From contig NZ_AFWJ01000300.1 in assembly GCF_000222685.1 (NCBI RefSeq), positions 32,856-96,855 on the forward strand: a stretch of 64,000 nt of DNA. The letters run 5' to 3'. Below are positions 26,141 through 35,900 of the stretch, one piece after another. Both the position numbers and the translations under genes were made by a program. Positions within the stretch are counted from its first letter, which is position 1. The number at the start of each line of letters is the position of its first letter. This DNA comes from Vibrio nigripulchritudo ATCC 27043 (GTDB lineage: Bacteria; Pseudomonadota; Gammaproteobacteria; Enterobacterales; Vibrionaceae). The notes beneath the pieces are model-generated. The model made no database searches, was not told the DNA's origin, and worked only from the letters and a program-made list of their open reading frames with translations.

Positions 26141-27535
26141 TTATCCTAGGAGCATTCGACAAAACAGAACATTATTGGGATCGAGCTTTTCTTTAATTTT
26201 CTTATGGATAAGCCCAACATCCGTTTTCATGTAATGGGCAGAACGCTCGGAACCGACACCGTGATGATGAGCTAAAGTACCGTTAAAACTCTGCACAATA
26301 TTTGCCATCTTATCTTGGCAAAAACGCCAGGTATTCATGGCTTCTAAATCGTCATTCTCTTCGATAAAGAAGAGCGCATACATACATGCTCCTGTTTGAT
26401 AAGCGTGGGAAAAGTGGGTGTAAAACTTTTCCACTTTGTTGTTGAATGCTTCTTCCAAAGCTAATGCACAATCCGCGGCATGATTCCAGGGTAATGTAAC
26501 TTCTACTGTATCGAACATCTTGCCGTTAAGAACATTACGATCTCGCATCATGGTTTCGCACTGGTATCGATTTATAAACCAGCCGTCTGAAACATCATCG
26601 GATAGTATTGTTCCCTTGATATTCTTTACTTTTTTTCTTGCTTCGATGGTTAATGCTGAGAGAGACTCCTCTGGTGCGATGACAGAAAAGGTCAATAATG
26701 CGAAGTCTTCTTTAGGCACACGTTTAGATATCGACTCTGCAATATGACTTGTTTCAGCGATATTGTATGCGCGAAGCAAGCCAATGGGGAAACCACCCTG
26801 AACCAGTTGACGTTGCGCTTCAATCGCCTGCTCGTATTCGTCAAAAGCGACGGATGTGAAAGAGGTCGGCAGTTTTCTGTGAACTTCTAAAGTGACAGAT
26901 GTAACAACAGCTAAGCTGCCTTCAGAACCGATCAACAATTTAATGAGGTCAAGACCTCCAGGTGTTCTGGCGCTTGGGGTAGCAGTAACTACCTCGCCAC
27001 TTGCCAGAACCGCTTCCAGACCGATAACAGCATGTTCAATGCCCCCATAGTAGGTTGAAGAAGATCCTGTTGCGCGAGTATTAATCCAACCACCAACTGT
27101 AGAAATAAAAAGAGACTGCGGGTACTGACCAAGTTCAAACCCCCACTGCTCCATGGTTTTGAGAAGGTCACCGCCATAAACACCTGCCCCAACGGTAATT
27201 TGATTAGTCAAACGCTCTATTGGTTGGATAGCGTTAAAATTTTCCATTGATATGTAAACTTTTGGTCCGCCTTCAAAACTGCCTACGACGTTTGAATGCC
27301 CGCCTAAAATCGAAACCTGAACTTTAAGTTGGTTCGCGAGTTTAAGGATAACAGACACGTCTTCTGAGTCCCTTGGTTTCAAAATCAAAGTGTCTGAGTT
27401 CTGTTGATTTTGTTTGAAATACCTTGGCCAATGCTCTTCGGGGTCTAAATCTTCGTTGCTTAGAATGTCATAATCGATTTTCCCGGTCTGACTCGTTTCT
27501 AACGCGCTCAGGACCTCTTCAAATGCCTTCTCCAT
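26141..27535 (-). CDS. FAD-linked oxidase (AGPS/GlcD-like, PCMH fold)
   Basis: The ATG at 27535 (MEKAFEEVLS, GTGGAGC eight bases upstream) gives 464 residues. In-frame ATGs at 27565 and 27628 are possible but have weaker ribosome sites. The PCMH-type FAD domain spans about residues 40-220, with the flavin-binding loop SILGGHSNVVGSF, then STVGGWINTRATGSSSTYYGG and GSEGSLAVVTSVTLEVH. The C-terminal cap includes AHHHGVGSERS, the His-rich active-site motif of alkyl-dihydroxyacetone-phosphate synthase-like enzymes such as E. coli YgcU. It may oxidise a hydroxy acid or sugar intermediate of this module. That is inference. Confidence 0.78.
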   Translation of the reverse strand: MEKAFEEVLSALETSQTGKIDYDILSNEDLDPEEHWPRYFKQNQQNSDTLILKPRDSEDVSVILKLANQLKVQVSILGGHSNVVGSFEGGPKVYISMENFNAIQPIERLTNQITVGAGVYGGDLLKTMEQWGFELGQYPQSLFISTVGGWINTRATGSSSTYYGGIEHAVIGLEAVLASGEVVTATPSARTPGGLDLIKLLIGSEGSLAVVTSVTLEVHRKLPTSFTSVAFDEYEQAIEAQRQLVQGGFPIGLLRAYNIAETSHIAESISKRVPKEDFALLTFSVIAPEESLSALTIEARKKVKNIKGTILSDDVSDGWFINRYQCETMMRDRNVLNGKMFDTVEVTLPWNHAADCALALEEAFNNKVEKFYTHFSHAYQTGACMYALFFIEENDDLEAMNTWRFCQDKMANIVQSFNGTLAHHHGVGSERSAHYMKTDVGLIHKKIKEKLDPNNVLFCRMLLG

Positions 27536-27628
27536 ACTATTTTGCTCCACTTCATTTATGTCCATATATGTGGGTCGTATACCCTCACGTCCAACTCCAT
27601 ACAGAGTTCTTGTTTTGATTTTTAGCAT

Positions 27629-27962
27629 TATGTAGTTTTGTGTTCAAGTTTTTTTGGTTTAAACGATCTGTAATCGCAATTATGATGGTGAGGATATAGA
27701 GGGTTGTGATGTTTATATTCTTTTCGTGTTAACTAATTTGGTTTATTTGTCTTAATTTTTATGTTTAAGCCTTTTAATATATCTAGAATCAGTATTTTTT
27801 TGGGTTTGTGTTTCTTTTTTCTTTTCTTGTGTTATTTGAACTTGTAAAACGACATTATGCTATTTATTGTGTTAATGAGATGTTGCATTGTGTTGTTTGA
27901 TGTTTTTTTACAACATTTGTATGCAGTCAAATCAAGGAAGAAGTTGTTCAAGGAGAAGAGAA
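27629..27962 (+). promoter_or_regulatory. AT-rich control region with phased TTGTGTT repeats
   Basis: This gap between the divergent oxidase gene and the binding-protein gene is very AT-rich. It holds five copies of TTGTGTT on the plus strand at 27638-27644, 27806-27812, 27827-27833, 27867-27873 and 27888-27894. The last four are spaced 21, 40 and 21 bases, close to whole turns of DNA, as expected for cooperative binding on one face. The copy at 27638 lies within TTTTGTGTTC, identical to the copy beside the GlpD-like gene. No ORF is convincing here; the apparent in-frame start at 27888 lies inside a repeat. Confidence 0.45.
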
Positions 27963-29024
27963 ATGAGTTTTACAAGTAAAAAAGAAAACCTTTTCAAACG
28001 AGGAGTAAGGAAGATCACTGCATCTGTCCTTACAGCATGTGTCGCTTTCTCGGCGTTAGCATCAGAGAAAGAGGTGAGTGGTTTTGTCGGAGATCCCGAA
28101 GAAACTTACTACATGAATGTTTTTGTCTCGGGTGTTGAATACTGGTTTCCTGTATATGAAATGATGAAGCAAGCAGGGAAAAAATTGGGTGTTAACACGG
28201 TTTATACCGGCACACCAGAATACGACGTAAACAAACAGCTTGCCTCATTCGAACAAATTCTTGCCCGTAAACCTGCGGGAATCCTGCTCGCACCGATCAA
28301 TCCAGACCCATTCGTCGAACCTATTAAGAGAGCGAGAGAAATGGGTATCCCGGTTGTTACTTTTGGAGCAGATTCCCCAAATAGTGAACGTACAGCGTAT
28401 GTTACTTCAGACAATTCACGTGAAGGGATCTATGCCGCTGATGCCATTGCTGAGGATATGGGAGGAAAAGGCGAATACGCCATTCTAGAAAACCCTGGGC
28501 AGGACAACCATGACAAACGCGTAGCTGCGTTTATTGGTCGAATGGAAGAAAAATGGCCGGAAATGAAGTTGGTCGCACGGGCTGCAAGTAACCAGGATCC
28601 AACTAAGGCATACAACGCCTTGTTAACCATGTCACAAGCGCATCCAAATCTTGGGGCGGTATTTATGCCAGAGGCAAATTCAGCAATGGGTGCGGCACAA
28701 GCGGCAAAAGAACTTGGTCGGGGCATTCGGGTCTTCAACTGCGACATCAACGCCAAAGTGCTGGACATGATCAAAAACGATGAAATTTTCGGTGCGCTAA
28801 ACCCCAATCAGGGTGTGCAAGGGTTTATGGGAATGACTTTGCTTTTCTTAGCAAAACATTCTGAGCTGATTGACCCAATGAATGACCACGTGGCGAAAGG
28901 TATCAACCCTATGCAAGTTCCTTATGTTGATAATGGCTTTTCTATTGTGACCAAAGAGAACGCGGAGCACTTCTACTGGGATACCTATATGAAGCGAAGA
29001 GAGTCCAAAGGGGTAAGAGACTAA
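27963..29024 (+). CDS. Periplasmic sugar-binding protein of a ribose-type ABC importer
   Basis: ATG 27963 follows AAGGAGAAGAGAA and starts a clear signal peptide (MSFTSKKENLFKRGVRK, then hydrophobic to AFSALA, about 37 residues). The 353-residue product has the two-lobed periplasmic-binding-protein type 1 fold, with MKQAGKKLGVNTVYTGTPEYDV, ILLAPINPDPFVEPIKRA and VVTFGADSPNSER typical of RbsB/XylF relatives. It is the first gene of an operon with an ATPase, a permease, an aldo/keto reductase and possibly the giant NPCBM gene. The ligand is unknown; a sugar or polyol fits the neighbours. A gap of about 115 bases precedes the ATPase gene. Confidence 0.85.
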   Translation: MSFTSKKENLFKRGVRKITASVLTACVAFSALASEKEVSGFVGDPEETYYMNVFVSGVEYWFPVYEMMKQAGKKLGVNTVYTGTPEYDVNKQLASFEQILARKPAGILLAPINPDPFVEPIKRAREMGIPVVTFGADSPNSERTAYVTSDNSREGIYAADAIAEDMGGKGEYAILENPGQDNHDKRVAAFIGRMEEKWPEMKLVARAASNQDPTKAYNALLTMSQAHPNLGAVFMPEANSAMGAAQAAKELGRGIRVFNCDINAKVLDMIKNDEIFGALNPNQGVQGFMGMTLLFLAKHSELIDPMNDHVAKGINPMQVPYVDNGFSIVTKENAEHFYWDTYMKRRESKGVRD

Positions 29025-29139
29025 CTTTGCTTTAGATATGGAAGATGGGGTGGATAAGGAATATCTGCCCCACATCCCAATCTTTTGTTCACGAGACAGT
29101 GAAGCTTAAGAGCGTTCGATTTGCGGTAGGAGATTTGTT

Positions 29140-30666
29140 GTGGATGGAAATGAAGTCCTGGAATTAAAGAATATCACCAAGAGCTTTGGACCAACCGTGG
29201 CTTTATCTAATGTTAACTTTTCGTTGGCTAAAGGAGAGGTGCACGCGTTGTGTGGAGAAAATGGTGCAGGAAAGTCTACCTTGATGAAGATAATCAATGG
29301 TATTTATCAACCGGATAATGGATCAATCTTGGTTAAGAACAAAAGTGTACATATCGACAGCCCACGTAAAGCTAAAGCGTTAGGCGTGAATTTCGTGCAT
29401 CAGGAAATCGCTCTATGTCTTGATGTTACTGTTGCCGAAAATGTGTTTATGTGCGGCGCAGAAAAAGGTGAAAAGTGGCGAATAAATTATTCAGAAATAA
29501 ATGAGAAAACCTTAGATATTCTTTCTCAATTGATGCCTATTAAGCCAGACATAAAAGTTGGAAAGTTAGGGATATCTACTCAGCAAATAATCGAAATAGC
29601 TAAAGCATTAACAGAAGAATGTGATGTGTTAATTCTTGATGAGCCGACAGCTGCACTTACAGAAAAGGAATCAGAATCACTCTCTAATATTATAAGAGAT
29701 TTAAAAAATCGCGGAGTGAGTATTATTTATATAAGCCATAGAATGGCTGAAGTTTTTGATTTCTGCGATCGGGTCACGGTATTGAGAGATGGTGAGTATA
29801 TTTGTACAAAGGAAATTAAAAATACAACTCCAGAAGATATCGTTAACAATATGGTGGGTAGAAAAATTGATGATTTGTATCCAGCAAAAAGTGCGAACAT
29901 AAAGTTGAATGAAACACCTATAGTTTCAGTAAAAGACCTTTGTGACAAAGATCGCTTTGAAAATGTTGGCTTTCAACTTCATCAAGGCGAAATATTAGGG
30001 ATTGCAGGGCTGATCGGTTCTGGACGAAGTGAACTCATACAAACAATTTGTGGCTTGAAGCCTAAGACATCTGGAAAAATCCAAATCGACGGAAAAGAGG
30101 TAACGTTTAATAATTACGACGACAGCTTAAAAAGCAAAGTGGTTTATTTGTCTGAAGATCGTAAACAGGAAGGTGTTTATCTCGATATGTCGATTAGGGA
30201 AAACATCTCTGTTCTTGGTCTCAATAGCTTAAGAAAAAGCTTTGGAAGAATTGATAAGAAAAAAGAAATTCAGCAGGCAAAGTCATTATCAAAAGTACTT
30301 ACTGTTAAGCATAGAGATATTGAACAATTGGTTAGAGAACTTAGCGGTGGTAACCAACAAAAAATTGCGATAGCCAGAATGTTGGCAATAGATCCTAAAG
30401 TCATCATTATGGACGAACCAACTCGAGGAATAGACGTTGGTGCAAAACATGAAATTCATGCATTACTTCGAAGGCTTGCAAACCAAGGTGTGGGAGTGAT
30501 TATTATTTCGTCGGAACTTCCAGAGATAATTGGAGTAAGTGACCGGGTGATTGTGATGCATGAAAATAGTATTTCTGGTGAATTGAATAATAACGAAATA
30601 ACAGAAGAGAATATTATTCGACTAGCCTCTGGATTGAATATTGAAAGTGAGAAAAAAGCTGGGTGA
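29140..30666 (+). CDS. Ribose-type ABC importer ATPase (two nucleotide-binding domains)
   Basis: A 508-residue protein with two fused ATPase domains as in RbsA. Domain 1 has Walker A GENGAGKST and Walker B VLILDEPTAALTE. Domain 2 has the degenerate Walker A GLIGSGRSE, signature LSGGNQQK and VIIMDEPTRGIDVG. The start is GTG at 29140 with TAGGAG seven bases upstream; the nearby ATG is out of frame. From about 29.4 kb the gene is visibly more AT-rich, with many AAA and ATA codons, than the housekeeping genes around this block, which fits acquisition from another source. Confidence 0.9.
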   Translation: MDGNEVLELKNITKSFGPTVALSNVNFSLAKGEVHALCGENGAGKSTLMKIINGIYQPDNGSILVKNKSVHIDSPRKAKALGVNFVHQEIALCLDVTVAENVFMCGAEKGEKWRINYSEINEKTLDILSQLMPIKPDIKVGKLGISTQQIIEIAKALTEECDVLILDEPTAALTEKESESLSNIIRDLKNRGVSIIYISHRMAEVFDFCDRVTVLRDGEYICTKEIKNTTPEDIVNNMVGRKIDDLYPAKSANIKLNETPIVSVKDLCDKDRFENVGFQLHQGEILGIAGLIGSGRSELIQTICGLKPKTSGKIQIDGKEVTFNNYDDSLKSKVVYLSEDRKQEGVYLDMSIRENISVLGLNSLRKSFGRIDKKKEIQQAKSLSKVLTVKHRDIEQLVRELSGGNQQKIAIARMLAIDPKVIIMDEPTRGIDVGAKHEIHALLRRLANQGVGVIIISSELPEIIGVSDRVIVMHENSISGELNNNEITEENIIRLASGLNIESEKKAG

Positions 30667-30717
30667 TGTATATAAACATCACGGCTCTGATTGCATGGAA
30701 TAAAGCAAGGTAACTAT

Positions 30718-31725
30718 ATGAAAACGGAATTTATAAATAACTCGGATATGACCGATGAAGTTGAGCGAAAAGGGTTACTTACGCTGATCTCAAGGTTTGC
30801 TGGAGCACGAGAAGCGACACTGGTTTCAATTATCGTTGTCCTCTTTGTTGTAATGAGTTTTGCATCTCCCTATTTCCTTACTTGGGCAAACATGCGAGCC
30901 ATGCTTCTTTCATTCTCGACTGAAGGCTTGGTTGTGGTGGGTATGACGATTCTGCTTATTGTCGGTGGATTCGATCTCTCCGTTGGCGCGGTAATGTGTC
31001 TGTCTATGGTCATTGCAGGAAAACTGTTTCTTTTAGGTATGGATCCATGGGTAGCCAGCCTAGTCGCAATAGCAGCTTGCGCGGGTATAGGAAGCATTAT
31101 GGGGGTATGTGTAACCAAAGTCGGGTTAAGTCACTTTATGACAACACTCGCCTTTTTAGGGATAGCAAGAGGCTTGTGTTTTGTTATTACAGAAGGGTCT
31201 CCGTTATCACTGTATAGCTTGCCTCCAGAGTTCAAATTCATTGGTCAGGGGGATGTTTTTGGTTTGCCTTTCTCGGTGATCATTTTCATCGCAGTCATAT
31301 TTCTGTCTGATTATATGCTTAGGAACCTATTGATCTTCAGAAGGGTTTATTACACCGGAAGCAATGAAAAAGCCGCTTTATATTCTGGTATCCGAACCGA
31401 TCGAATCAAGTTCTGGACAACCGTATTGTGTTCGTCAATGGCTGGGTTAGCGGGCATTATTTTCATGTCTAAATTTGGAGGGGCAACACCTACGTTTGGT
31501 ATTGGACTTGAGTTAAACGTCATTGCTGCGGCTGTTATTGGTGGAGCAAGTTTGAATGGTGGAGCAGGGACCATTCTGGGTGCCATTTTGGGAATTGCAC
31601 TTCTTTCCATCGTGTCTTCTTCTCTTATTTTGCTCAACGTCCCCGTTTATTGGCAGGAGTTGATTCGAGGGTTGATTCTGTTATCCGCGATTGCAATTGA
31701 TCATGTTATCCAATCCAAAAAATAA
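30718..31725 (+). CDS. Ribose-type ABC importer permease
   Basis: ATG 30718 follows AAGG and gives 335 residues; an earlier in-frame codon at 30691 lacks a ribosome site. The protein has about eight to ten membrane helices with the family motifs GGFDLSVGAVMCLS and GGASLNGGAGTILGAILG of RbsC-type permeases. It works with the upstream ATPase and binding protein. The aldo/keto reductase gene follows after about 10 bases. Confidence 0.9.
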   Translation: MKTEFINNSDMTDEVERKGLLTLISRFAGAREATLVSIIVVLFVVMSFASPYFLTWANMRAMLLSFSTEGLVVVGMTILLIVGGFDLSVGAVMCLSMVIAGKLFLLGMDPWVASLVAIAACAGIGSIMGVCVTKVGLSHFMTTLAFLGIARGLCFVITEGSPLSLYSLPPEFKFIGQGDVFGLPFSVIIFIAVIFLSDYMLRNLLIFRRVYYTGSNEKAALYSGIRTDRIKFWTTVLCSSMAGLAGIIFMSKFGGATPTFGIGLELNVIAAAVIGGASLNGGAGTILGAILGIALLSIVSSSLILLNVPVYWQELIRGLILLSAIAIDHVIQSKK

Positions 31726-31735
31726 GGAGTAGGTG

Positions 31736-32725
31736 ATGCAATACAGAAAAATTGGTAAATCCGACATCGCTGCTTCAACGGTCGTTCTTGGTACCTGGGG
31801 GATTGGTGGCGGTTCCATATGGGGAAAAGAGGCTGATGAAAAGCAATTGATAGGTACCATTCACGCCGCGTTGTCTTCAGGAATAAACTTTATCGATACC
31901 GCGCCCGGATACGGGTTTGGTGAGTCAGAAAGGATAATTGGAAAAGCCATCAAGAATCGCCGCGATGAAGTTGTTATCGCAACAAAATGTGGTCTGGTTT
32001 GGGAATGGGAGGGGACAGAGCATTTCTCTACCGATGGAAAGACGCTTAGAAGGAATTTGTCGCCAGTCAGTATCCGCCGTGAAGTGGAAGAAAGCCTAAA
32101 GCGTCTGAAAACCGATTATCTGGACCTTTACCAAGTTCACTGGCCGTCCATTTTGCCCTATAAAACCCCCATTGAAGATACGCTGGGTTGTTTAGTTGAA
32201 CTAAAGCGGGAAGGCAAGATAAGAGCAATTGGAGTGAGTAATCTTTCAGAGGAAGAAACATTGCACTACTGCATAGACGATCACATTGATACTAACCAGA
32301 TTCGATACAGCATGCTTTGGGAAAAAGATGCAAGAACCAAGATTAACCAGAATCAGCGTTTGGGCATGTCCACTATGGCTTATCAAGCCTTGGAGCAAGG
32401 GCTCCTCTCGGGAAAAGTGACGTCGGATACCCAGTTTGGTGCCAATGACATTCGGAATGTGGATGCTTGGAACCCTTGGTTTGTAAAAGATAAACGTGCT
32501 CAGGTGTTACAAAGAATGGAAGCATGGAAACCGTTGCTAGATAAGTACGACTGCACCATGGCTCAACTTGTTATTGCGGCAACCACTCAGATTCAGGGAA
32601 TCGACTTTGTATTGTGTGGTGCGCGAACGGTGAAACATGCGCAGCAGAACGCGAAGGCAGGAGCTTTAGACATCGATAGAGAAGATGCGAGTTACATGTT
32701 GTCACAGTTGCAAATACCAAGTTGA
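31736..32725 (+). CDS. Aldo/keto reductase
   Basis: A 329-residue NADPH-dependent reductase with the catalytic tetrad visible: Asp and Tyr in NFIDTAPGYGFGESE, Lys in VIATKCGL, His in LYQVHWPS. ATG 31736 follows AAGGAG by six bases; a GTG one codon earlier overlaps. The KTDYLDLYQ and AIGVSNLSEEE stretches are typical. Position in the importer operon suggests it reduces or oxidises the imported carbohydrate or a breakdown product. Confidence 0.88.
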   Translation: MQYRKIGKSDIAASTVVLGTWGIGGGSIWGKEADEKQLIGTIHAALSSGINFIDTAPGYGFGESERIIGKAIKNRRDEVVIATKCGLVWEWEGTEHFSTDGKTLRRNLSPVSIRREVEESLKRLKTDYLDLYQVHWPSILPYKTPIEDTLGCLVELKREGKIRAIGVSNLSEEETLHYCIDDHIDTNQIRYSMLWEKDARTKINQNQRLGMSTMAYQALEQGLLSGKVTSDTQFGANDIRNVDAWNPWFVKDKRAQVLQRMEAWKPLLDKYDCTMAQLVIAATTQIQGIDFVLCGARTVKHAQQNAKAGALDIDREDASYMLSQLQIPS

Positions 32726-32927
32726 AGTTTCTAAGGGGCAGTTGAAATCAGGCAAACATAAGAAAATAGCGAAAAAGCTATTGCTTGAGCGAGTGTCCCC
32801 GAAAGCTTTAGCTAGTGAATTGTAAGACGTCTCGGCTGGGAAGACGCAGTACATCGATTGGAAATGCTTGGCTGGAGTGTTCAATCAGATGTGTGTGTAT
32901 TTTAGTTTCAGACACAAGGAAGCAGTC

Positions 32928-35900
32928 ATGAAAACTCAGGGACATTTAAAGTGCTTACGCATAAAGACAAAACACTTTCACAAATGTGCTATCACAGCTT
33001 TGTTATCTGTTTTTACCTTAAATACCGTTCAGGCCAATGGACCAGGTTTAGGTAATCCAAATTTTTCTTCAAATGATATCTATACGCATGTATCGCCTTT
33101 AATCGATGATACTACGGGGTTTATTCCTCCTGACTATCCCGGTCGTGCTCATTATGGTCTTAACATGCTCACGATGGTTAACGGCTATGCTGTCGGTGTA
33201 TTCGCACCAGATCATGGTCAAGACCCTGGTGGCTGGATTGCTATTGATGTCTCAGATCCAAGGAATCCGGTAAAGGTTAACCAGGTGTATGAACCGGATA
33301 GTTCCAATATTCACCGTACAGGGGATGCCCTTCGAACGAAAGATTTTACTGAGGCGCATTCTCTAGGGTTATCGGAAGGTAATTTGATCGTGACTCACAA
33401 CTCCCGCAGTATCGAGATCTGGGATTGGTCAGACGTCAACAACCCTGTGCGTCGTTCAAAGTTATCCTTCCCCGGTATTATCTTAGGTGGTTACTCCAAC
33501 ATACCCTGGAATGTATTCTGGCAAGCGCCTTATCTTTATGTCGCCCGGGGAACTTCTGGTCTCTCCATTGTTGATACCACTGATGTTGACAACCCAGCTT
33601 TAGTCAAAACAATTCCACGTTCTGAATTAGGTGGCTTTGTGGTCGGCTCTGTATTGGCATTAGGTAATGAACTGCATCTGGCGAGCCGTGAAGACAGAGG
33701 CGGCTTTTCAATTCTTAATATTGACGATCCAATTAACCCCGAACTAACGAAGGTTGTAAACAATCTTCCCTATAACTTCTACATCAGTTGTTGGGATGGG
33801 AAATACGCGAATTTTGGACCTCGTTCATCTGCCAACAATTTAGTGACTTACGATACGACGACAACGCCAATGTCTTTGGTGAACGAGCATGAAGGTGAGT
33901 ACGTTAACCTGTATTGTAATGGGCAGGACAATAAGTTGTTTCTTGGAAATCAGGAAGACGTTGCTATCCTGGATGTTTCAGACAAGCAAAACTATGTCGA
34001 TTTAGGAAAGGGCAGCTTAAATGCCAGCGGAAGTGATACGGACCATGGTCAGGTTTTTCCTTTTGGTAACATGGTCTGGGTTGGGAATGATCACGGCAGC
34101 GGAAGTGGATTTTTAGCTCATACCGAGGGAAGAGACTTAACACCACCTCAAATAGTCCGGACATTGCCGCAACACGACGATATTAACGTTTCTCCGACTG
34201 CCCGTATCGGACTGGCTCTTTCTGACAGTGTACTGATGGGCTCCGTAACTAATCAAACATTTAAAGTGATTCCAGCAGGCTCACAAAACCCTATCGATGG
34301 TACCTACAGTGTCAACTTGGGTTTTGTTCATTTCTCTCCTAGCTCCCCCCTTGCAGACGACCAAATCTACCAAGTGATCGTGGATGGTGTAGAAGATTTC
34401 ACAGGTAATCCAATGCCTGAGGTTCGCTACAGTTTCTCGACAGGTAACGTGGCATCGCATGATGTTAATGTTTCCATCCCCAATACTGTCGAAGTGGGTC
34501 AGTACGTGAACGCCGTTGCTAATGCCAGTCCTATTTTTGGTGGTGCTCTGGAGTATTCTTGGGATTTTGGTGATGGAACGCCACCCACCCCTTTTAGTTC
34601 CTCAAACTCAATATCTTATCTGTATGAAAAGGTCGGGCACTGGTCGCCTATTGTGACTGTGCGCGAGAATGGTTTTACATCTACTGAGAGCAATAGCGTA
34701 ACGGTTCACTACCCAACAACGACAAACTCACCCAGTAATTCATCCACCATTGTGGGCTCAAATGGGCGTGTTTTCGTGGTAAATCCTGATAACGATACAG
34801 TGTCATCTTTATCAGCCGTTGCTCCCTTTCAAAAACTCTGGGAACGAGCGGTAACAAAAGGACCAAAATCAATCGCAGCGGGGTCTGATGGTAATGTCTG
34901 GGTGGTGAGCGAAGATAGCGACTCGATTCATATCTTGTCGGCTTCCAACGGAGCGGTCATAGACATCATTCGATTGTCTCGTGGCGCACGCCCTAACGGA
35001 GTAGCGTTTACACCGGATGGAACGAGCGCATTGGTATCCCTCTATGGTTTAGGGGAACTCATTAAAATAGACCCCAACACTCGGAATATTACAGGCCGAG
35101 TGGATATTGGACATTCGGCTCGCGGAATCGCAATAACTTCTGACTCGGATAAGGCTTTGGTCACCCGATTTATCTCTTTGCAAGATAAAGCTGAAGTTGC
35201 AGAAGTTGATGTAAACAGTATGACTGTGATTAGACAAATCGCATTAAACAAAGATACCACAACCATCGATGGTCCAGATCGTAGTCGTGGTATCGCAAAT
35301 TACCTCAATAGCGTAACAATATCTCCAGATGGCAAATATGCCTGGCTCCCTTCTAATAAAGCGAATGTAGACAGAGGCACCTTTAAGGAATCCGATTCTA
35401 ATAAAGGATTAACGTTTGAAACCACAGTTCGGGCGATTGTCTCTCAAATCGACATGGCGTCACTTAGTGAGGTGCCGGAAAAGCAACTCGATATTGATAA
35501 TAACGCCCAGCCTAAAGCGGCGGTCTTCAGCCCTCTGGGTGATTACTCTTATGTCGCGATGGAAGGCAGAAGCAACATAGAAGTTTTAGATGCCTACACT
35601 GGTGATGTGGTATCTCAACTTGGTGGGCATGGTCTAGCACCAAATGGTCTGGTGAGAATAGGTGATTACCTTTTTGTCCATAATTTCTTATCTCGTTCTG
35701 TTTCTGTATGGGATGTAAAAGCGTTAGAGACCGTTCAGGGAGACGCACAGCACATTGCGCAAATTGATGTGGTATCGACGGAGAAACTTTCGGCAAGAGT
35801 CCTGACAGGAAAACGCTTATTCCATGATGCTTCTAATCCTCGCATGAATAAGGACGGTTATCTGTCCTGTGCAAGCTGTCATGCGGATGGCGGGTCGGAT

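Noticed and set aside
27888-27962. N-terminal extension of the first sugar-binding protein
   Set aside because: The in-frame start lies in a TTGTGTT repeat without a ribosome site; the ATG at 27963 has a strong one and begins a normal signal peptide.
29025-29139. Hairpin between the first binding-protein and ATPase genes
   Set aside because: GATGGGG and CCCCACATC can pair only with mismatches and a long loop; this is not strong enough to claim.
20833-32725. The module as an AI-2 (Lsr) quorum-signal uptake system
   Set aside because: The kinase, LsrF-like aldolase and ribose-type importer recall Lsr, but there is one permease rather than two, no LsrG, and a DeoR instead of an LsrR regulator. 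A GlpD-like and an AGPS-like oxidase are added. The kinase sequence also does not resemble LsrK beyond the FGGY fold.
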